A stretch of DNA of 64,000 bases from Carex sylvatica (lineage: Eukaryota > Streptophyta > Magnoliopsida > Poales > Cyperaceae), in contig CAXKVR010000385.1 of the NCBI GenBank assembly GCA_964058845.1, forward strand, positions 1 to 64,000, read 5' to 3'. The notes under the pieces are model-generated. The model was given only the letters and a program-made list of their open reading frames with translations, did no database searches and was not told the DNA's origin. Below, piece after piece: positions 36,371-47,954 of the stretch. Made by a program: the position numbers and the translations under genes. How positions within the stretch are numbered: the first letter of the stretch is position 1; each line of letters starts with the position of its first letter.

Positions 36371-39300
36371 TTAGGATAATGGAGATGCATTTATCTTGCA
36401 ATCATCACGAGAAGAACAAATATTCTCTCTAATGGATGCAACAAGACTTGCAGTTTCTGGGTTTCCCTCTATTGATGTCCTCCTCAAACTCTGCAATTGT
36501 GTTGTAAAATCAGGGAACAATGTATAATTAATATTGCATTTTCAAGAGGTATAGAGAACCATCCTTTGGTCTAGTGGCAAAGGCACATATCTCTTATGTG
36601 AGAGGTCATAGGTTCTAAATCCAGATGGGGGAAATCTTTTGTTACCAATGTTGAAATAAAGGGTCTTGGGTGGCTTGACCCCCATTACTCATTTCAAAAA
36701 AAAAAAGAGGTACAATGTTGGTACATCTTGGAAAAATTTACCCCACAATGGCCCAATGGTTGCAAATTTCCCAATAAAGCCTCTAATATATATTTAAAGA
36801 CTACAATTTTAATTTTAATTTTTTAAAAAAAAGGACTAATATTTTAACAAAAAAATAGGACAAACATAGTAAACTGGTAAGACTAGACTAGCACAACCAT
36901 CAACTGATATTGTTTACATGGTATTGACTGGTACAGTATGTGCGCACTAGAAAAAATTAACACAGCTTTACCTCAGATGGCCATAACCTATCGCCAGCTT
37001 TACGAGGTATTATGTGAAAATGAGTCTGTCAAATAAAAACAAAAAAAAAATCAGGTGAATTACCCCAATAGACCCACATTATAAAATAAAATAAAAAGAC
37101 AAGGAAATAAAATAAGTGACCATGCCAATATGATAGCACTCCTGATGGTAGATGCTTTCATTTGGTTCACCTGATTAAAAATCAAATGCAATTAACCAAA
37201 AGTGGGGATCACTTGACAATATGATCCCAGCCTGGGGATCAATGCACATATTAGTGAGTGAGATTCAACTTAAATCACTCCCTTTTACAGTAACAGGAAA
37301 CCCCATCCCACTAGTTACATCCTAATAAAATTATGTCCATCTCCACTACTTTGGGTGATCTGTCTTAAATTACAGGATTTTGCTATACACCTATTAAAGG
37401 AGTGCTCTACACTTTGTCTGAAAAATTCTGCATCTAGTAGGATTTAATTAAGAAGAAATCTTCAAATTTTCATTAGCATTGGATGATATGTAAACTAGAT
37501 ACTAAATACTGTTATTGGATGTTGTTGTTAAATGGTTAGCAATTTCAAAATTTTGTGGTTAATAGTCATGTGCGAGGAGAAATTATTGAACATGAGACAT
37601 CTATTTTCTCACCTTCTGATTTTTGAAGTAATTTTGAGTATTATTTTGTCAAGATAGGATTGAGGTTTTAAATTGAAGAGAGAGAGAACATGCAAGGTGA
37701 AAACTTATTAGAGTTTCTAACATTTTTCTCACTTCTGTTGAAGTAGACTTAGGACTCAATAGCAACTTAGGAGAGGAGAGAGAGTGGAGAGTAAAGAGAT
37801 AGAACACAGGAGAGCTCATGTGCTGTCAGTATGAAGGATTAGATTATAAATCTCAACCGCTCATCAGAAATTTGATCCAATTTCTGAGATTAGAATGTCA
37901 ATTTGTCAAAATTTTCATTGTCTAGTGATCCCCACTCATTAGAACAAATCAAACTTTTGTCAGATTGCAACTGGAAAACAAAACCAAATGAAATTATATA
38001 TCAAACTGCAGCAAATTTTGCATAACTAATATTTACTATCAACTTTTTATTATGTGTAGGAATAGGATCTCTTCAAAATCAAAAGGTTTGTAAGTGTATT
38101 GTTGAATTTCATGCCATATAATTATCGATTCATAATCCCCATATAAAATTTCATGCCATAAAATTATTGATTGATAATGCATCAAAAGGCCATTAAGTTC
38201 AGGCCACTGAGAAGTTTAAAACCATTCAATGAATCGTACAAATATGCACCAAATTCATTTACTTTTTATATGCATGATATGTGTACCACATAGATCAGAC
38301 CTTAATATTGGATTTCATAATTGAACTTTAAAAGAGAATGTCAACTTAATTAGTACTCTGCCGATGCCGTTGTGATGTGTCTTATCTTTCCTGACAAAAA
38401 GTGATGCCAATTTTCTTGAAGTTTATGTGCTCAAAAAGACCCAATAAAAACAATCTCCAAAAATATATGAAATACTTGCAGTACTTAACTTTGGTTTATT
38501 TGGTCAGTTCGGTTTATTTTGTTTTAAATATCCAAATCAAACCGAAGACAAAAAAGAAAAGTATAATGTCTTCGGTACATGAGTTGCAAAATCAGGTATA
38601 TTTTGTAGAATACTCACATGAAATATAACTTGACCAGCAGCTTTTCCATTGTTGACCAGAAAATTAAATGAATCTGCAAAGCATACCATTAATTAGAAAT
38701 GTTTAGTTCCAGATAATACGTTTGACAAGAACAACATTTCAGAAGCAAGACATACCACATTGAGCAGCTCTCATGATTGCATTACTGAGAAATGGTACTT
38801 TTGAGCACATTGCAGCCACAACCTGCATTGCCAACACCAGCTAATTAGAGAAATAGAAATCTTTCTCTTTCTTTTTCCTATCTAAAAAAGAGAAGAACTT
38901 ACTGATGGAGGGGTTGCGTCAAGAGAAGGAAAATGACATTTTGGAATAATAAGAGCATGCCTGCACAAACCAACACACTCAAAAAAGAATAAGAATGTTA
39001 GTTCTCGTAATATTATGATAACCACATCAAATGAAATTAGGCTGATGACTTCATTTGTGATAAACACATAGCACGCAATTCTCAATTAAAAAGGCTTTCC
39101 AATTAATATATAGAAAATAACATACCCATGAGTTAATGGATTAGAATCCAAGATGCACAAGCATACATCATCTTCATACAGCTACAGAGAGGACAAAAGT
39201 CTTCATATAAAAATTGAATAATTAAATAGTGCAATATTTAACAAAAATAAGAGGTCATTTCTTCATGTATAGTACCCCCAAGTATTTTCCACTTCAGAAT

Positions 39301-39881
39301 TCCCAGTTAAGGCTTCATTTTGCCTTAATTGTTGATTTACCCCAATTGACTACTTCTTCCTCAATTAAATTGGTTCTCATGCTAGCAGAGTATAACTTGG
39401 TTAAGCTTTTGCTTATGGAATGAATAAATATGGAGTACAAAAGAGCACCCTTTAAACCAAAAGTTCGGAACAGTTCTATTAAGAGAGCTCGTAATTTGAA
39501 CACCAAAAACAACTTAAACCAAAACTCAGTTAAGTTCTTCTCTAATCTTCACATCAAGAAATCAAGAAATTGTACTGGAATGACCAATAGCATGTGACAT
39601 AGAACTGTTAACTGCACAGCAGAAAGTTGCAAATAGCTGCTGAAGAGAAATAATTAAATACGTAATAAATTCAACCAAACTTGAAGAAGAAAGGAGAGAG
39701 AATAAATTACCTTAAAAGAAGGCGCCTCGCCGCGAACAATCATACAAAACACACATCCGTCCTGAGCGCACCCGCTTCCGTTCTCCCCCTCTTTGGGGGC
39801 GGAAGTGGACGCTTCCAGTGGAGCTTCCCCAGTGGACGGGGAGAGGTGCGAACAGAGGACGGCCAGCCTGCGCGTTTCCAT
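36371..39881 (-). CDS. HINT3: HIT-domain protein, HINT3-like, 7 exons, 193 aa
   Basis: Member of the histidine-triad nucleotide hydrolase/transferase superfamily. Plant HINT proteins act on adenylylated substrates such as adenosine 5'-phosphosulfate (family knowledge). Exons: 39711-39881, 39126-39181, 38903-38960, 38756-38822, 38618-38673, 36972-37025, 36371-36490. All junctions are GT..AG with consistent phase, summing to 582 nt. The domain runs from CVFCMIVRGEAPSFKLYEDD (about residues 45-64) through HGHALIIPKCHFPSLDATPPS to the active-site triad HTHFHIIP, spanning the exon 5/6 junction. The start is the ATG at 39881 (METRRLAVLCSHL); the frame further upstream opens only with TTG. METRRLAVLCSHLSP resembles the N terminus I recall for Arabidopsis HINT3. 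The long fifth intron (37026-38617) is plain. No damage is visible. A MULE lies about 170 bp upstream and a SINE in intron 6. Confidence 0.92.
36552..36704 (+). mobile_element. tRNA-derived SINE in intron 6 of the HIT gene
   Basis: A 153-bp element starts ATAGAGAACCATCC. It has a perfect box A (TGGTCTAGTGG, 36567-36577), a box B-like GGTTCTAAATCC (36611-36622) and a 3' A-rich tail. The direct repeat AAGAGGTA flanks it (36544-36551 and 36705-36712). It lies in the orientation opposite to the host gene, between exons 6 and 7. Its box B deviates by about one base plus one insertion, so current Pol III activity is doubtful. Confidence 0.88.
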
Positions 39882-40061
39882 TCTTCGTTCCAACTGGAGA
39901 AACGATTAGATAGGGTGTCGAACTGTCGATTTATCCGATTGGATTGGATTGAGAGAAGATGGAAATTGTTTCGGATTTTGGGACCAGTCAGTTGCAGTGT
40001 TAAAGATATAACCTAGAAGCCAGAATCCTGATTTCTGGGCCCACCGGTATGTTAAAAATTA

Positions 40062-40380
40062 GGGAAATTTTTTTATTTTTTACTCTAAAACTTGAAAAAT
40101 ATCAAATTGTCACCTCAAAATTCAAAATTTTTTATTTGCCACCCTAAAATCATTAAATTTACCAAATTGTCACATTTTTACATCTGATATACGTTTTTCC
40201 TTAAATTTTATACTGAAAAGTGTTGTATAAAAAATGTATTTTCGTATTTCTCATTTTATCCTTCATTTTTCATTTGAACAGATGAAAATAGATCTGTCCA
40301 GTATTCTACCTTTTGCCTTCTACTTTCTACCTTTTGCCTCTCTCTCTTTCACTCTTACTCCGTCCACCAAAACCCTTCCT
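40062..40380 (+). repeat. left terminal inverted repeat of the MULE
   Basis: Matches the complement of 45931-46253 over about 320 bp with scattered mismatches. The match includes TATACTGAAAAGTGTTGTAT, CCTTCATTTTTCATTTGAAC and, at its inner end, CTCTCTCTTTCACTCTT. Long TIRs of MULEs often contain the promoter of the element. Confidence 0.92.
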
Positions 40381-41514
40381 CCGCCAACACCCTGCTCTCC
40401 ACTGACACACAGATCCCCTTTGCATCTCTCTCTTGTTCCTCCGCCTCTCTTTCACTGCGTCGCGGCAACCAGTCTAGGGTGAATCAACCCTGTCAAAAAG
40501 TACTCCAAAACCTGGCGCATTGCTCCTCTTGCATGCATCATCACCCCTATCTTCGTCTGTTTTGCGCCTCTCCGATACTGCATCACACTTGAATCGCTCA
40601 TTTTTGTTTGCTCTGCGTTGTGTCAATTCCTTGGACTTGGTTGTCAACGTTCCCTCGAAACCCAGATGGGATGCCTGAGTCGCCTTCTATCGAGTAAGTA
40701 TTGAAATTAGGAAACTTGTGAAATCAGAATCAAGAAATTTATAAAATCGATTTTTTGAAATTTGAGTAATTTATCTTGGAAGGCATCTAAACTACTCGAT
40801 ATGTTGGAAATTACCTGCTATCTGGAAATTACCAGGTTATTGCACTGCTTATTGGGAATTACCAAGTTATTGCTGGAAATTAGGAAAGAACGGAAGACAT
40901 TTCTTAAGAATATGCTTCCTGGAAATTTGAGTATTTTCAAACATGTAATTGGCACAAATGGAATAACCTGCTATCTAGTAATTTCTTGAAACGTTAGTTT
41001 TAGGTTAGATTAACTATATACATTCATTTATGCATTTTCTTTTATTGAAATCGATTATTTGTATCTTAAGGACATGCTTGCAGAAAATTACTAGATTATT
41101 GCATTGTTTGTGCCACTGCCATCTACATGTTGTACCTTTAGTAACATGCCTTGGACGGGCTTCGTTTGTACCAGTAAAAAGTTACATGGTTTAGAAGTAA
41201 TTACAGTAGTATATAATTAGTAAAAGGTTATCAATTAGTCATTCATGATTTAGAAGTAATTACATGCCTTGGACGTGCCTCTCGTGACTACATCTCAAGT
41301 ATATGAATCTGGTTACTCTCAACCATCAATTAGTAAAATGTTATTACTTGTCTATATTCTTATTTGGTTAACTCTTTAGAAATTAAATCTCTATATTTAT
41401 GGATGCCATTATAGCTTATAAACACTGACATTCTTTTCCTTAGTGACACTTGTTTTCTGCTAGCCTACGCTATCATGTGCATGCTTTAGGGAGGACATTG
41501 GAGGTGTGAATAAG

Positions 41515-44371
41515 ATGGACAAGTCATGGATTCCCAGTGGGTAAGATTTTTATTTCAATTTGAATGGATATTGCATGATTTCTATTTCAATTTGAATGGA
41601 TGATGCATTAGTGCGTAATCTAACATTATTTCTACAATTTTGTATAGGTATGACCCAGAAACTGCGTTTAGGATAGAGGTTAAGATTGAAGGATTCTTCA
41701 AGAAGCAAATTGATGGTCGAAAGGATTATGTCAAGGGAAAGACATTAAATCGGGTGGTGGATTCAAATAGATTCTCTTTGTGTGATTTGAGGAATGATTT
41801 ATTTGACGATCTATGTTAGGGGAGTTGTCAAACACTAAAGATATGGATGTTTGACAAAAATGATGGTAGAGAAGTGAAAGTAGTGTCTGAGTCACAAATA
41901 CCAGAGATGTTTAGGATGTTCCAAAATGAAAGAGAAATCTCACTTCTTGTAGTAGTTTGTGATTTGGGTGGAAGCTCGAAACGTAATGGTACGAATTCCA
42001 CTTATCCATGCACTCCGTCCCAACCGTCACCAACCATAGAACTTGGTAGTCAAAGTCATATAGGGAGCTCCCAGGGATGTAATATGTCAGGTCAACCTGA
42101 TCAATCTGATAACCTTGACGAATATGTGGGATTCAATGAGGAGAGCATGTATAATTCCAAAGTTGAGGGTGATCTTGCTCATGAGGATGCTAACCATGCT
42201 ATCGATGGGGTACACGTTGATCCAGAGGAGAATAATGTGGACGAGGAGCCAACAGTAGAGGCTGTTGAGCATAATGTGCACGAGGAGCCAGCGATAGATG
42301 ATGTTGTGCAGTGCGAACATAACATTGCATTTGTCCCTGAAAATCCTAGAATAGAGGTTAATGTGTTATTTCCCGATGTCGATGCCTTCAAAAATGCATT
42401 AAGGCATTTTGTCATTAAAAATGAGTTTGAAGTCCATACAGTGAAGTCGAACAAGAAAAGGTTCATAGAAAGGTGCAAACATCCTGATTGTCCTTGGAGA
42501 ATTCGTGCTTCTATACTCCAAGATAACAAAACCTTTATAGTATGCATGCATGCAAATTTTAGGTATATTTACGTGTAATTCAAATTTGTAATGTACTGTG
42601 TAATGATAAATTTGAATTTTTACGACTGTAGATGAAGTTATTACCAGCTAAACATATATGTCCATCTACTACCATGGTTGACGGGAAGATGGCTTCTAAG
42701 TCTTGGGTTTCTGATAGGGTGGGCGATTGGTTAGGCAAGTATCCCTCAGCTGGAGGAAAGAAAGTAAAGAATAAGTTAGAGGATGAGTTCCATGTTAAGG
42801 TGTCTTATAGAAAAGCTTAGTTGGGAAGGCAATATGCTATTGATCAAATCCACGGGAAGTGGAAGGAGAGCTTCCAATTGCTGTACAATTATAAGGCGGA
42901 GTTGGAGAAGAGATGTCCTGGTAGCATTGTTGAGATAGATTGCAAAATGGGTGACAATAAGGTGTTTTTTAGCAAGATTTTTGTGACTCTAAAACCTTGC
43001 ATAGACGGGTTTGTAAAAGATTGTAGACCATATTTAGGGGTTGATTCGACTCATTTGACGGGCAAGTGGAAGGAACAACTAGCAGCTACTGTCGGTATTG
43101 ATGGGCATAATTGGTTGCTCCCAGTTGCACATGCAGTTTTTGATACAGAAACTACGGAGAATTGGACGTGGTTTATGAGTCAGTTGAGGAATGCAATAGG
43201 AACTCTGCCCGGGTTGGCTATCTCTTCGGATGCATGCAAGGGATTAGCAGCTGCTATTGCAAGCGTATTTCCCGATTCGGAGCATAGAGAATGCATGAGG
43301 CATCTGATGGAGAACTTCAAAAAAAGGTACCATGGTGATGTCTTTACTACTCATATGTGGCCTGCAGCGAAGGCGTACACCATAGAAAAGTGTCAGCACT
43401 ATTTGAGTGGGATTGCAAGCGTATCACCCGAGGCTATTACATATCTCGAGAAGAATCACAAGTAACTATAGTGTAGAAGTAAGTTCTCGAAGCTATCAAA
43501 GTGTGAGTATGTCAATAATAACATATCAGAGAGCTTCAATAGTTGGATAAAAGACTTGAAGGATTTGCATATCGTTGATCTCGTTGATCAAATTAGGCAA
43601 CGATTAATAGTGACATTTGACAAGAGAAGGATTGTTAGTGCTAAGCTGCAAGGTGTGATTCTCCCAAATGTGATCAAGCAATTGAATGTAAAAAGCAGGA
43701 ATGTCAGGAAGGTGAGCATTAGTAGAGGTGGTGATAAGTGTGCAGAAGTGAGTGGAATAGACTCGGATGGCAATGCTTAGAGGCATGCGGTGGAGTTGGA
43801 TAGAAAAAAGTGCACTTGCAGAGAGTGGCAGATCAGTGGAGCACCATGCATTCATGCTATTGCATTTATTTTCTCACTTCGAGGAGCCCGTCTTGAGGAT
43901 TATGTACACGACTATTATTCACTTCACAGATTCAAAGTTGCATATGCTGGTGTGATCAGACCCATGATCGACAAATCACAATGGATCAAGCATGATCCGG
44001 GGTTCATGGTTTATCCACCCAAGACAAAGAGACCACCCGGGAGGCCTAGAAAAGAAAGGATCCATGGTTGGCTTGAGAAGAGATCCAAAAAATAACACCA
44101 ATGTAAGAGATGCAAGCAGTATGGCCACCAAGAAAGAACATGCAAAGCTCCACTTCCCAGTGATACAGAAGACGCCTCCAATTCTGGACCAAGCACCAAC
44201 AAGAGGTATTGTTGCATTTTTTTTTTGTTTCTGAGTTTATTATGTCAATCTACCAGTACAGTATCAGATTTATCCATCTGATTTTAGATACTATTATTTG
44301 TTTCTGTGCTGTCTATGCTGAGTGAGTTTTTTTGCAGGAATGCCATGAAGCCATCATCAGACTGTGAATAA
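41515..44371 (+). pseudogene. MULE transposase with six in-frame stops
   Basis: Exons inferred: 41515-41540, 41648-42539, 42632-44205, 44338-44371. N-terminal region: MDKSWIPSGYDPETAFRIEV. Mutator DNA-binding domain around FPDVDAFKNALRHFVI and ERCKHPDCPWRIRAS. MULE catalytic core: YLGVDSTHLTGKWKEQ, ISSDACKGLAAA and HRECMRHLMENFKKRY. SWIM zinc finger: CTCREWQISGAPCIH. AT-hook-like KRPPGRPRK. CCHC knuckle: CKRCKQYGHQERTC (44102-44143). Stops interrupt one continuous frame at 41817 (TAG), 42818 (TAG), 43463 (TAA), 43469 (TAG), 43778 (TAG) and 44093 (TAA), with no frameshift. Each could be one transition from TGG, CAG or CAA. The family normally acts in the nucleus, cutting and inserting the element; this copy cannot make a full protein. 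Confidence 0.9.
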
Positions 44372-44918
44372 CTGGAGGCCAGGCCTCCGGTAATTTGACT
44401 TATTATTAGTTAGCTGAGAATTTTTGTTTTGACTGCCTTGGTTGGGTGTGCACTGGCAATATTTTGAATGTATGTTGTTTTATTTTTATTTTTTATGATG
44501 TAATGTTGAATTTGGATTGCTAATTAAATTCTATTCGGTACTTGTATTGTTGTATAAGCAAATGATCTAACATTTTTTGGGTCACTTTTATTTTTATTTT
44601 ATTTTATTTTAGTCCAGTTGCTCAATTGTTTTTGATGCAAATTTAGAGAAGCATCTCATTAGTGTTGATTGTCATCAAAGTGCTTGGAAATAGCCACCAA
44701 GCAGCGCATTCAAATAGTCACCAGTTCAGATATATACACATTTGATTTTTGTAGGTATACTAACTTGAAATCCCCTCATGTATCATGAGCCTTACTTTGT
44801 TAAAATTTTATAACTACAAACGAAAATGTAAAAGTGAAATTACCAAAATTCATTCAAAATATAACAAAATCCTAAAATTAAAACATAACCCTAAAATTCT
44901 AACATCCAAACATCAATG

Positions 44919-45179
44919 CTACTTGCATATCATTACAATTAAAACACCGATCATCACAAAGACAATGATAGCAACGAGGAATTTGATTTGCTCCACTAAT
45001 TTAACAAGGCGAGAGTTGTGTTCCTTCCATTCTCCCATCTCAACATCATATCGAGCTTCATTTCTACGAACGTCTGATACCACATGCTCCACATCACTCC
45101 GTTGTTTCACAATTCCTAATTCGCGAAGAAATTTCTCGTACTCCTCCTCCCACATGAAGAAATTACAACTATGATTCCA
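44919..45179 (-). CDS. C-terminal exon of a GRF-zinc-finger-like membrane-anchored ORF in the MULE
   Basis: A minus-strand exon starts after a TTGCAG acceptor and runs to a TAG. It encodes WNHSCNFFMWEEEYEKFLRE, a charged helical region and a C-terminal hydrophobic segment (FLVAIIVFVMIGVLIVMIC). This layout (CNFFMW, coiled helix, tail anchor) resembles the C-terminal half of plant GRF zinc-finger proteins that often occur in MULEs and as host genes. The upstream exon with the paired cysteines was not found between 45180 and 45930, so the domain may be lost. It lies opposite to the transposase. Function unknown. Confidence 0.5.
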   Translation of the reverse strand, partial: WNHSCNFFMWEEEYEKFLRELGIVKQRSDVEHVVSDVRRNEARYDVEMGEWKEHNSRLVKLVEQIKFLVAIIVFVMIGVLIVMICK

Positions 45180-45930
45180 CTGCAATTACAAAAAGAATAA
45201 CTACAGCATCTGCATTACTGGTAACAAAATGTACAAAACCGAAATCAAGAACTACAGTTAAGTCAGAACAAAATGCACAAAAACTATAGTTAAGTCCCTA
45301 CATTTTTCATTATTATTTTTCCTTTAGAAAAGCTTGCAGTAGCTAATAAAGAGCACTCAAAAATCATAGAGGAGATCAATTAGGATAACTTGAGAACATG
45401 TCCATTGTCTAAGCAAAGTTGAAAATTTCATTTAAATCAACTAAATTGATTTTAACCTTATACCCCAAATCAACTAATTGATTAAATCAACTAATTTTAC
45501 CCTAATTTTACAATCTCAACTAGTTTTACCCTAAATCATTTAAACAGTAAACTATCACATAGCATAAATAAATAAACAATGAGCAAGTAAATCAGAGAAC
45601 GAGAGAGAGGAGAATCATACCAAGAATAAAGAGAAGTAGAGCGACAAAATCTTAGGAGGCGAGGGTCGGTTGGAGGCGCTGGCCGAGGATCAGCTGGATA
45701 GTTGGTTGGAGGCATTGGGTGAGGAAGGACCAGTATGATCTCTAGCCTCCCTCCAACGAGATGGAAGGGGTAATGTGCGAAGACCTCCAGCCTCCTCCGA
45801 CTCTAGGGTTTCGTTTGTTTTTTTGGGGGTTAGGCGAAGGGAATGGTGAAAGAGAGAAAGAGGCGAAGTGTATTGGAGAGAGGCGAAGGGAACTCCAGTA
45901 TTCCGATGGTGAGGTTGATATGGATTTGCG

Positions 45931-46253
45931 AAGGGAATGGTGGATGGAGGAAGAGTGAAAGAGAGAGGGGAAAGGGGTATAATGACACTGGGGAGGAGGG
46001 TAGGTACTGGACATATCCATTTTCTAATTTCCCATGTTCAAATGAAAAATGAAGGGTAAAATTGAAAATACAAAAATACATTTTTGATACAACACTTTTC
46101 AGTATAATTTTAATCAAATTTGTATATCAGATGTATAAATGTGGTAATTTCGTAAATTTGATGATTTTAGAGTGGCAAATAAAAAATTTTGAGTTTTGGA
46201 GGTGGCAATTTGATATTTTCCAAGTTTTGAGGTGGCAAATAAAAAATTTTCCC
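45931..46253 (-). repeat. right terminal inverted repeat of the MULE
   Basis: Complementary partner of 40062-40380. The inner part is GA-rich on the plus strand. The outermost bases are AAATTTTCCC followed directly by the TSD. Confidence 0.92.
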
Positions 46254-46262
46254 TAAAAATTA

Positions 46263-46695
46263 TATGGCACGCCACTCTGTCTCCCTGTGACGAATGAAAT
46301 GCGTCATGCTAATTACAATAATATTTTTTGTTATTAAAAAAAGTTATAATCATATTCGAAATTTGAAGAAAAAAAATTAGAATTAAAATTTCAATGGAGG
46401 AAGACTGCTAAAAAGTTGATAAGGAATTACAGTATTATTATTGTCCAAAAAAGAATAATTAAATTATGTCTAAAACTTGAAGGCAAGAATTTAGAGTGTG
46501 AGTTAAATTCATATGAAAATGTTAAAGAAAATGGTGCCGAATTTTTTATTTATATAAAAAAAAAATTAAATTTAAAAAACTAACCAGTTTGACACATGAT
46601 TTTGAAAAGTACCCAAACCGAAAAAAAAAAATTCGGTTTTACAATTCCAAAACCAGCAGGTAAAAAAAAAAAAAAAAAAAAAGAAGAAACAGTAA
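46263..46695. other. intergenic, no gene seen
   Basis: AT-rich, ending in a poly(A) run of about 21 bases near 46662-46682. Nothing coding recognised. Confidence 0.5.
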
Positions 46696-47089
46696 ATTTG
46701 CGACGGTAAGAAAAATTAATATATTTCTTTATGTGTTATTGGAAAAAAATAAAAATGTTTGGATTCTGAGTTATTCATCCCGGTTCAAAAGTCACTTCTA
46801 AGTAAATACATAAAATATTGTCATCTTTCTAGTACATTTAATTTCTAAAAAATGGTATCTATTTTTGAAAAACAACAAAAAATTTAAGTTATTTTGATGT
46901 TTGTTATTAATTTTTTTTCTCAAAATAGATACAACTTTTTATAAATTAAATATACTAGAAGGGTCACAATATTTTCTGTATTATCTAGAATTGACTTTTA
47001 AACCATGATCAATAACTTAGAATCTAAATTTTTTTTTTTTCCAATAACACAAAGAAATATATTAATTTTTCTTACAGCTGCAAAAAATC
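46696..47089. repeat. palindromic foldback MITE, separate family
   Basis: Arms of about 180 bp are complementary. The left includes GGTAAGAAAAATTAATATAT, TTCTTTATGTGTTATTGG and CTTTCTAGTACATTTAATTT; the right ends with TTAATTTTTCTTACAGCTGC. The stem does not resemble the GAGACCAAATT family. No TSD resolved. Confidence 0.8.
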
Positions 47090-47798
47090 CGGCATGAAAA
47101 ATATTGATCCATCCTTATCCATACCCATACTCAATAAGTTAACAAAAAAAAATCTTATCCATACCATCTTATTGAATACGATATGGATAAGATAAACGGG
47201 TAAACGGGTGTCATTGACAGCCCTACTTGTGGGCCGAGATTGTTAGATTTCTGGAGCCGTTGCCCGTGGTAACTTTCCGTCCTTTTTTCTTTCTCAAATA
47301 TCCATTGGTCAGAATTGGTGTATTTATCATCCGAAAATAAATTATAAACAGTACATGAGTTTATAGAGTATAATCTTGAGATCACCACAAAATGAGCTTA
47401 TTTCTATAAATTAATAAGCTTAATTTTAAATAATAAATTTAGATTATTGAGACATAAAGTAATTTTGTTTACATTTCAAATTTATAATTTTTTTGAATTA
47501 ATTTAGTATAAAGTTTAGTAGTTAAAAAAAAATGTAAAATTAGCATATTAAAATTAACTTATAAACTTTATTTATTTTTTACTATTTGAATTTATACTGA
47601 ATTAATTAAAAAATTAAAAATTTGACTTGTAATTGTGTGACTCGAGTAAATCAGTTTCAATAATTTAAATTTATCATTTAAAGTTATTCTAATAAATTTT
47701 GGAGTTAAATTCACTCATCTTTGAATGAGTTTAAGAAAACCCTAGTTCTACTCAAGTTTATGAACTTAATCAGCACATGAGCTTTCTCAAAGAATATT
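47090..47798. other. intergenic, hAT-end-like sequence only
   Basis: The stretch ending ACGGGTGTCATTGACAGCCCTA at about 47225 resembles one terminus of a hAT MITE, but its partner was not identified. Otherwise AT-rich. Confidence 0.35.
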
Positions 47799-47954
47799 GC
47801 CTGTTTGGCTGCTTCCCAAAAAATACTATTCACGTGGGAAAAATAAAATTCACTCAGACTGAATTTTTTTTCCCATGTGAACAGTAAATTTCAGTTCAAA
47901 ATTTTTATATTCCCATACCCATTCACATTCTCACTGTACAACCAAATATGTACT
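47799..47954. repeat. MITE, TTCACGTGGGAAAA family, copy 1
   Basis: The ends are TGTTTGGCTGCTTCCC and the complement of TATTTGGTTGTACAGTG. The interior TATTCACGTGGGAAAAATAA and CAGACTGAATTTTTTTTCCC reappear in the opposite orientation at 50641-50796. Confidence 0.6.

Larger units (their letters stand above)
40062..46253. mobile_element. MULE (Mutator-like element) with 9-bp TSD
   Basis: The 6192-bp element starts GGGAAATTTTTTTATT and ends with the complement of GGGAAAATTTTTTATT. It is flanked by the identical 9-mer TAAAAATTA (40053-40061 and 46254-46262), the TSD length typical of Mutator. Inverted repeats of about 320 bp (40062-40380 and 45931-46253) hold a TTGCCACCTC-like word repeated three or four times. 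Inside are a plus-strand transposase remnant and a minus-strand membrane-anchored reading frame. The exact TSD indicates a fairly recent insertion; the transposase is nevertheless broken. The left end lies about 170 bp upstream of the HIT gene start. Confidence 0.95.

Noticed and set aside
39882..39893. Upstream start for the HIT protein giving four more residues
   Set aside because: The codon at 39893 is TTG, not ATG. The first ATG in frame is at 39881 and gives the family-like METRR start.
42540..42562. Alternative splice donor AG|GTATAT at 42562 in the MULE transposase
   Set aside because: It leaves the wrong phase for the next exon. The GTATGC donor at 42540 joins TFI to MKLLPAKHICPS in frame and fits the family better.
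43588..43855. Minus-strand open frames opposite the transposase
   Set aside because: They are shadows of the conserved plus-strand frame.
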